From assembly GCA_001600055.1 (NCBI GenBank), contig BCIV01000006.1, forward strand, positions 62,001 to 126,000: a stretch of DNA of 64,000 bases, in the 5' to 3' direction. The DNA is from Filobasidium wieringae (Eukaryota; Basidiomycota; Tremellomycetes; Filobasidiales; Filobasidiaceae). A program made the position numbers and the translations under genes. Positions within the stretch are counted from its first letter, which is position 1; every line of letters begins with the position of its first letter. This document shows, piece after piece, positions 57,620-64,000 of this stretch. Under the pieces are notes generated by a model that saw only the letters and a program-made list of their open reading frames with translations, did not search any database and was not told where the DNA came from.

Positions 57620-60156
57620 ATGATTTCCTCCATTCCGCCTCCCGTAGACCCTTTCAACTTCGCTAGCCACCATCCCTCGTGGTCCACGCCAACTTACGGT
57701 GCTCAGTCGAGTCTTTTCACCGATGGTTCAAACAAAATGAACCAGTCCCGATCCCCCACCTACGGCAATCCAGTAGAATCACCCCGAACAGGCAGCTCCG
57801 ATGGTAGTATAGGTGGTCTCATGTATTCAGAAGGCAATGCGTCGGGATCAGCTTCTCCCTCTATCTCTCTGCCTCTCACCTCGCATCAAGAAGCTAGCGG
57901 GGCCATCTTTAGTAAAACCACTCCTTCGATGGCTGCGATAAATTCTGGCCGTCGAGCTTCCTCTCCTGCTGCTCTTTATCTGCCTAACGTATCTACTATC
58001 AAAAATGGACAAAGCAGTCAGCATTCATTGCCAGGATATCCTGGAGAAGAAAACGACGCTTCATCGAGCAACTTGTCTTGCCCTCCAGGATACCTGTACT
58101 CATTCAGACCTGCTGCAGACTCCGGTACGCCATATCTGGGGGCCTGGCCCTCTATGACGCACCCACATCTCCGGACTGTACAGAGCGATCCGAATGCAGG
58201 CTTGCTCAATGGTGCAACTTCAGCATATCCAGCTCAGCGGTTCGAGATGGGATTGATGGGTTTGCCAGAGTATCCAGAATATTTCGAGAACACCGGAAGT
58301 GATGCAATGAGCATGATGCACAATATGGCATATGATCCTTACCAGGTTTGTGCTTCAAAGAGAAAAGACAGATAAAGTGAAATCATCTGATTGTTTCTGC
58401 TTAATAAAGGTCAAGCACAGAAAGAGGACCTCGCCCGAGCAATTGGCTGTGTTGGAAACGGCATTCGAAGAGAATTCCAAGCCAAGTGCGGTTGTCAGGA
58501 AAGCTATGGCGGATCAGCTGGGAATGACTCCCCGCAGTGTACAAGTGTGGTTTCAAAATCGGTCAGTCAGATTGATACCACCTATTTTCGAAGTCGTACT
58601 TCAGCTTATCTAAACCATTTCAGTCGACAGAAGCGGAAGATGTTGGAGCGGAAAAGGCAGGAAGGAGACACTTTAGAACAAGCTGAAGCTAGCGATAACC
58701 TTCCAGCTCAAGCATATCCGGCTCTTTTGCACATCAGGACAAATACAGGCACTTTTCCTTTGGACACTACCAAAACTCACTCACAACCTGGACTTGATGG
58801 CTGGAGCAGTCGCTATCCTGTCAATCATCCAACGCCTTCAAGTGATCATCCAGGTGGATCCCATCCCACTCCACATGCAGTAATCAGTACCGAAGAAGAA
58901 CGCCGATCGGTAGAGTCGTCCTTGAGGCCGACTAAAACCACCGTTACGCCATCACAAGCACGTCGTGGAAGTCTACCATACCCAACCCCAATCAATACAT
59001 CGATGAATTCGCTATCGAACCATTCGTTCGTTGCACGAGGGTCCAATTCTGGTAGTGAGAAAGCCACACGGTCGCAAATCCCTCTCCACCTTGCAGTATC
59101 TATGGGAGGCCGTCGAGCCAGCTTGCCCAACAACTCTCGCTCTATCTCGTTGGGATCGTTCAAACCTCCCCGGACGGGTAATAATCCAGCTGCATCTGGC
59201 TTATCACAGGTATTCCAACGAGAGCTCAGCCCGATTGCCGATCGCGACCAGCCTGATGCGCACCCAAGCTATTCTGGAGAGGGTGGTCCTTTATCCTACT
59301 TCGAACATCTGCCAAATTGGTCAGGTGGCTCGTCCGCATTGTCCGGTCCATTACCAAATCCAGACTATTCGTTCGGCTTCACTGATCATACACCTCTCAA
59401 CTCGGCCACGCTGAACGACGCGTCTCTGCCCCTGCTCACTCCAGGATTAGAGTATCCTTCAGCCCAGTCTGCAATGGGCTATCGAGACCGTATGGGCAGT
59501 CTTGCTAGTGTCATGAGTCAAGGTAGTCAAGCGACGTCCAGTGATACAACTGAATGGGCAGGAACACCTTACCTCTACGGGAACATGCCATTTGGTTTCG
59601 ATGCCGCCAAAATTATCCAGCCTGAGGATGGCAACCACCTCTCCCTTCCATACGGGTTCGATGCGGACACGCGAAGAGCATCTGCGTAAGTCTGGCATCA
59701 CAACAACTCGCTCACTCAACTAAGCTTCAACCAATCAGACCGGCGGACCTTCTTCAGAATTTAAATTTCCTGGAAGTCCAATCGAAGAGATCGTCTCCAC
59801 TAAACCCTAACTCTGCGGAATCTGGCAATTTATCCAATCACTTGGATGGTTCAATGGTAAGTTATTTACATTGTTGCTCCGGAGAAGCACTAGTCTTGAC
59901 CATCCTGTATGGGTAACAGGCTAAACTAATGACAGAGGCTGTAGATCCAAGTTTTATACTGCCAGTGAATACCTACAGTCGCGGAGCCGCGGATCTGGGC
60001 CGTTGCGATGCTTACCAGAACTACCAAGGATGTACAAATCGATCGTTCAGCTCAACGCCGACCATTTCCCCCGTTCCAGCGGCTCGGGAAGGAAAAAGCA
60101 AAGAATCAGGCGCAGCAAACGACGCTACGGCCGCGTGGGGAGGTCCTTGGCAGTAA
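57620..60156 (+). CDS. Homeodomain transcription factor
   Basis: Sequence-specific nuclear DNA-binding regulator. The ATG at 57620 gives MISSIPPPVDPFNFASHHP; an earlier in-frame GTG is not used. The N-terminus is Ser/Pro/Gly-rich. After DPYQ and an intron (58346-58409) the homeodomain reads VKHRKRTSPEQLAVLETAFE, SKPSAVVRKAMADQLGMTP, then RSVQVWFQNR|RQKRKML across a second intron. WFQN-R is recognition helix 3. The spacing is that of a typical 60-residue homeodomain, not a TALE type. A long disordered C-terminus follows, with GRRASLPNNSRSISLG, and two further introns bring the stop to 60156. It resembles the fungal Yox1/Phx1/Hob-like group. Nothing here marks a mating-type HD1/HD2 pair. The 5' flank borders the transposon nest. 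Confidence 0.87.
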
Positions 60157-60299
60157 TAGTAATAACGAGAAGCAAGTCGATTTTTACATAACGGTTGTAC
60201 AAGGATGTAATTGCGTATTTTAGTTGTAATGGATGTGCATGCTGTTGATGTCTGAATTACGTTGCACTACATCTTGCTCTACCATACAGCTTACGCATA

Positions 60300-62580
60300 T
60301 CAAGCCACAGCTCCCGTAGTTCCCTGTGCTGCCGTGTCTGAGAATCGATGCCACCTATCATTGAATTGCACATCTAAATCGAAACCGTTGAGATCAGGAG
60401 GCCGGGACAAACGAATGACAGGAGCGACATACCAAGAGGTCGACCTCCATATACGTATCCGGTGAATTTTTGACAAGCTTGTTCGGCCTCCTCTACTTCC
60501 TTGAATTGAACGACCCCTGAGCCTTTCGAACGCGTGCCATCGAAAAGGATCTCCGCAAGGACGACCTGTCCGGTGGTTTCGAACAGTTCTACCAGATCCT
60601 CATTTGATGTCGACCACGGTAACTGTAAACAGACTCCTTCATGAGTCCCTTAACCTTGTTTGAAGCGGTCGCTGCGGTAAACGTACATTGCGGATCATGA
60701 TCTGCTTCGAAGGCTCGAGGGCCGCGAAAGGAAGAGCTCCTACCGCTGGAGTACCGCTTTCAGTTGCTCCTTCCGGTCCGTTGTAGTCTGCGTATAGGTC
60801 ATTGGTGAAGTTGCGTCCCCCGCGCCCCATAGCAGGACCACCGAAACCACCAGCAAATCCACCCGCAAAGCCACCACCGAAGCCTCCTCGGCCAGCAAAC
60901 CCCCCCCGAGCCATACCTCGAGGCGCAAATCCTCCTCGTCCACCACGAATGGATGAAGAACCTGCAAATCGGTCCTGCGAGCCAACCAAGAGCCATGTCA
61001 GCTTTACTGTGATTTGTTTGACATAGGATTGATCAGAACTCACGGGTCGAACTTGGAGAATGGATTCTTGCCAAGTGTATCCATTGAAAGTAGCTAGCAA
61101 GACATGAGCGGAGGATCGATTTATTGCGCATATCGCACAAGCCTGTAAGACCTACCGACTGCGTTCTTGGCATCTTCATGAGACTCAAATACTACGATAC
61201 CGGTGCCTTTGGGCCTTCCGTCGGGAAACATTGCAACATCTGCACGAATAATAGAGCCTGCCTCGCGGAACAGGTCTTTCATATCCTGCCAGGTGGCGGT
61301 GTAAGGAAGCTGCGGCGCAAAAGAGGCGGCGTAAGGCAACCCTGACAGAATGTGTTTCGAACGACATTGTCTAACTCACGTTGCCGACAAACAACTGTCT
61401 GTATTCTACAGGTGGACCGCTTGAAGCACCAAATCCTACTCCTACTGGGCGACCGGCAGGACGTGCTTCGCCGAAAGCCGCACCAATTTTGCCAGGCACT
61501 GGCACCGCTCCAAACCGGGCTTCATTCTCGCGATCCTGTTCAGAGCGAAATGAGACGATGGTCTTAATGACCCGAGGACGTGAGCGACGAACCTCGCGGA
61601 TGAATACTGGTCTGCCTAAAAGACTCCTCTCTCCGAGCTCTTTAATCGCGCGTTCTGCCGAGGCACGGTCGGCAAATTCGACGATACTGTTTGTATACAT
61701 TGTCGTTCGGGTCAACAGCTCCAGAGTTTCCAGTCGCAGAAAGGCTTACCCGCATCCTTTGGACTGACCAGCGGGAGTTACGAATATCTCCGCGAAAATA
61801 ACGTCGCCAACTGATCCGTCGACCCAAAACAATCATCATGCAAATCCCGTCCAAATCTCCGTCAACTCTCTATTCTTTCACGAACAAGTGCGTGCAACCG
61901 GTCGGGATACTGGTTCATATAACACAGGTCTCACTATCGTCTACGTTTTTTTCTCGGCGCGAACCTGCTTATTACGGTCTGACCCCGACCGATCGCGCAT
62001 TCCAGTAATTCCACCCACCCTCTTTCATATAATCCGTTAGGTCCGTGTAGGTAGTCGAATACGTCAAGTTCCCGCAATAGACTCTATTTTCCCGGACGCT
62101 GGCCTTGGCGTGAGCCTCAGCCTCTTCAGCCGGAGCGTTCATAGGGCCACCTTTACTTCTAGGGGGAGATGGTCTTCGGTGGTGAGATCGATCGTCTCGA
62201 CGATATCTGGGCGATCTAGATGGAGATCGATAGCTTCGGTATCTTCGGTCACGAGAATAGGACCTGGACCGTGGGCGATGCTGCCGGGGAGGTGATCGGG
62301 AACGGCTTGGAGACCTGCGTCGATGCTATCGAAAGCAAAATCTGCGGTTCAGTGTTCGATCTTGACAGGGATATAGTAGATGCTTTATATAGAGACAAAA
62401 AACCGGACACGCAAGATCCAGTAGCCCTTGAAAGGACTGTCAGGTCAGCATGACCGGTCGACTTACATAATCCCGGTCTCGACTTCTACTTCGTCTACGC
62501 TCTGGTTCCCTTCGGTCAGGGCTCCTCTCTCTGTCACGGGGACTCAGATCTCTGGAGTCTCCTCTTCTACGTCCAGACAT
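60300..62580 (-). CDS. GBP2: Gbp2/Hrb1-type SR-like RNA-binding protein, three RRMs
   Basis: Nuclear mRNA-binding shuttling protein linked in yeast to TREX and mRNA export surveillance. The start at 62580 gives MSGRRRGDSRDLSPRDRE, an Arg/Ser-rich N-terminus continued by SRSPRYRRDDRSHHRRPS. RRM1 contains NRVYCGNLTYSTTY and VGDVIFAEIFVTPAGQSKGCG|IVEFADRASA. RRM2 has LPYTATWQDMKDLFREAG, FPDGRPKGTGIVVFE and ATFNGYTWQESILQVR. An RGG/Gly-rich block near 60800-60950 follows. RRM3 has IMIRNLPWSTSNEDLVELF and SKGSGVVQFKEVEEAEQA. The C-terminus is DVQFNDRWHRFSDTAAQG, ending at 60300. The order N-terminal SR, RRM1, RRM2, Gly-rich, RRM3 matches Gbp2/Hrb1. It converges with the homeodomain gene with only 143 bp between stops. 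Confidence 0.85.
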
Positions 62581-62958
62581 ATCTGTAGTTGAACAATCCA
62601 GGGTAATAATCAGTCAACATGGGAGAAGTACCAATGTTGAAGGGGGCTCCACCTTCCATCTTGGTATCGCTGTCATCCATGGTGATTGATTTGGGACTTG
62701 ATGCTTTCTGATCTGAGAAGTGTAGCTTGACGCAGTAGAAGATGCTCAACTAGTCGTAGTCATGGTAGGGAAGCTAGACAGGAGTGACTGTTCGTAGGTA
62801 GTTCATGCATGCGTTATGATAAGCGACGCGTCCCAACAATCTCTTCTCACGCGTTTCATCATTACATCACTGCCATTATTATAGTATGCCGGTTCTGACA
62901 TCCAGTTAGCTATATATCCGGTGCATCAACCTAGACAAAGTGAGAACTGATAGACCGT
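62581..62958. other. Intergenic, Gbp2-type gene promoter
   Basis: 378 bp between the GBP2-type start and the NGG1 3' end, both minus strand. A frame at 62567-62749 overlaps the start and is not supported. Confidence 0.4.
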
Positions 62959-64000
62959 TCATTCTGTTAGAGTCGACCACCTCCTATGTGCTACGTCCGC
63001 TTTGAGCGCGTCTAAGCCATCGTAGACGCTCTCAACAGGCAGCCCGGTATAACGCGTTCCGACTTCTGGAGTAGCCATGGCCCCTCCAACTATATCGATC
63101 CAGCGCCGTCGAGCATCGATAGCCAGTTTGACGGCTTCCGGGAGCAACGATTTGTCGCCGATCCGCTTCGATTGAGCCAATTCTTCTTTGTCTTTACCTT
63201 TGGACTTTTTCGGCTTTCTGGTCGAACGCTTGAGCCATGCGTTTTCGATTACTTTCTCCATTCCCTCCAACGTCTTTTTGTAACCTGTATAAGCGAGTCT
63301 ATCTCTGACTAATTCAGTGAGACGGTCTTTCCTAACGTTGTTGTGTGCGATTTGATCCCGAAGAGACCGCTGAGCTTGTCTTAACACCATAGCGATCTCG
63401 TCATCCTCCTTCTTGGTCCAGTCCACCTAGTGCACAGAATATATGCTCAGTATCGATGTCAAAGTGCATATCATAACCCTGGTTTTACCTCCTCGTTGAC
63501 ATCTAACAATCCCAAATGCCTCAGCTCCCGCTTGACCCCTTCCTCAGTTTCTCCGATCGTGGCGTCGATCGTCTCGGTGCGAGGCCGGACATAGCCATCG
63601 TCTCCCGACCCGATACGCTGAGAAGGTATTGGCCAGCTCGAACTGGATGAGGCGATACGATCATTCTCCTTGATTGAACCATTCTGATGGTCCGAATGTG
63701 TCTCCAGCTTGATCGCGATAGATTCTATACCCTTTGGTAAAGGGTCAATAGAAGCGTTTGATTGAAGAATCAAGGCACTTGGGCAAAGAGCGGCAACTAC
63801 CCGTTCTTCCAGCATACCAGGACCTTTCCTCTCATCTTTTAGGTCCATAACGGAGAGATCCTTGGGATATGCCCTTCGCAATCCCTTTCCGATACGGTTG
63901 CCGAGCTGATCCCTCTCCTTCTCTCGTTGACCGTATCCGTGGGTTATACCAGCAGAGTTCGACCAACTTTGATTTGCTATTTGTGGACTGCTCTGACTGA
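62959..64000 (-). CDS. NGG1: Ngg1/Ada3, SAGA histone acetyltransferase adaptor subunit (N-terminal part outside window)
   Basis: Ada3 connects the Gcn5-Ada2 acetyltransferase module to SAGA/ADA. The visible part covers the C-terminal region: GYGQREKERDQLGNRIGKG at about 63940, then DATIGETEEGVKRELRHLGLL, an intron near 63425-63488, and DWTKKEDDEIAMVLRQAQRSL, the Ada3 signature. It continues RKDRLTELVRDRLAYTGYKK and a basic block KRSTRKPKKSKGKDKEEL, then RWIDIVGGAMATPEVGTRYTG, and ends RWSTLTE at 62959. The pattern D-E-I-x9-R-x5-Q-x4-N-x2-R-K-x-R-L is typical of the Ada3 C-terminus. The gene continues past 64000. Confidence 0.85.

Noticed and set aside
57620..60156. Mating-type HD locus
   Set aside because: Only one homeodomain gene is present, with no divergent partner and no pheromone or receptor gene nearby. 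The homeodomain is a typical 60-residue type.

Overview
The window is eukaryotic, nuclear and fungal. Genes are dense, lie on both strands, and are cut by many short introns of roughly 50 to 70 bp, and tRNA genes carry short introns. The proteins (Byr4/Bfa1, Mim1/Tom13, Gem1/Miro, Akr1, Hbs1, Gbp2-type and Mei2-type RRM proteins, Ngg1/Ada3) fit a basidiomycete yeast, most likely a tremellomycete of the Cryptococcus/Kwoniella type. That placement is an inference from gene structure and protein sequence; no search was run. All coding coordinates are outer bounds of spliced genes that I assembled by eye from splice signals and family motifs.

Layout. 1-9.4 kb: MLH1 (3' part outside the window), HBS1, ribosomal protein eL42 and ribosomal protein uS13. 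9.8-19.9 kb: a mitochondrial ILHELTA-motif protein sharing a divergent promoter with an MCM-binding protein, then a short-chain dehydrogenase, a Mn-type cation diffusion facilitator and a Mei2-like RRM protein. 20-36 kb: an intron-bearing tRNA-Lys, a large RING-H2 protein, geranylgeranyl diphosphate synthase, GEM1/Miro, BYR4/BFA1 and a MIM1/TOM13 protein with an unusually long N-terminus. 36.8-38 kb: two tandem perfect hairpins, an assembly gap bounded by the same 31-mer on both sides, and a tRNA-Arg. 38.6-47.6 kb: an orphan membrane protein, a CFA/coclaurine-type methyltransferase, and two palmitoyltransferases (a divergent one and AKR1).

48.3-56.7 kb is a transposon nest: a 5'-truncated hAT transposase, a decayed Ty1/copia element, two identical LTR arms in inverted orientation, and copies of a TIR element whose end also sits beside the hAT gene. 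57.6-64 kb returns to host genes: a homeodomain regulator, a Gbp2/Hrb1-type RNA-binding protein and NGG1/ADA3 (5' part outside the window).

The genes are housekeeping and do not form a single pathway. Themes are mitochondrial outer-membrane biology (MIM1, GEM1), translation and its quality control (HBS1, eL42, uS13), genome maintenance (MLH1, MCMBP), cell-cycle exit signalling (BYR4) and protein lipidation (BTS1 precursor supply, two DHHC enzymes). The most notable points are a DHHC enzyme reading DHDC with a shortened cysteine motif, the MIM1 extension, start codons split AT|G in both ribosomal genes, three GC-AG introns, the tandem hairpins, and the apparent autonomous/non-autonomous transposon pair.
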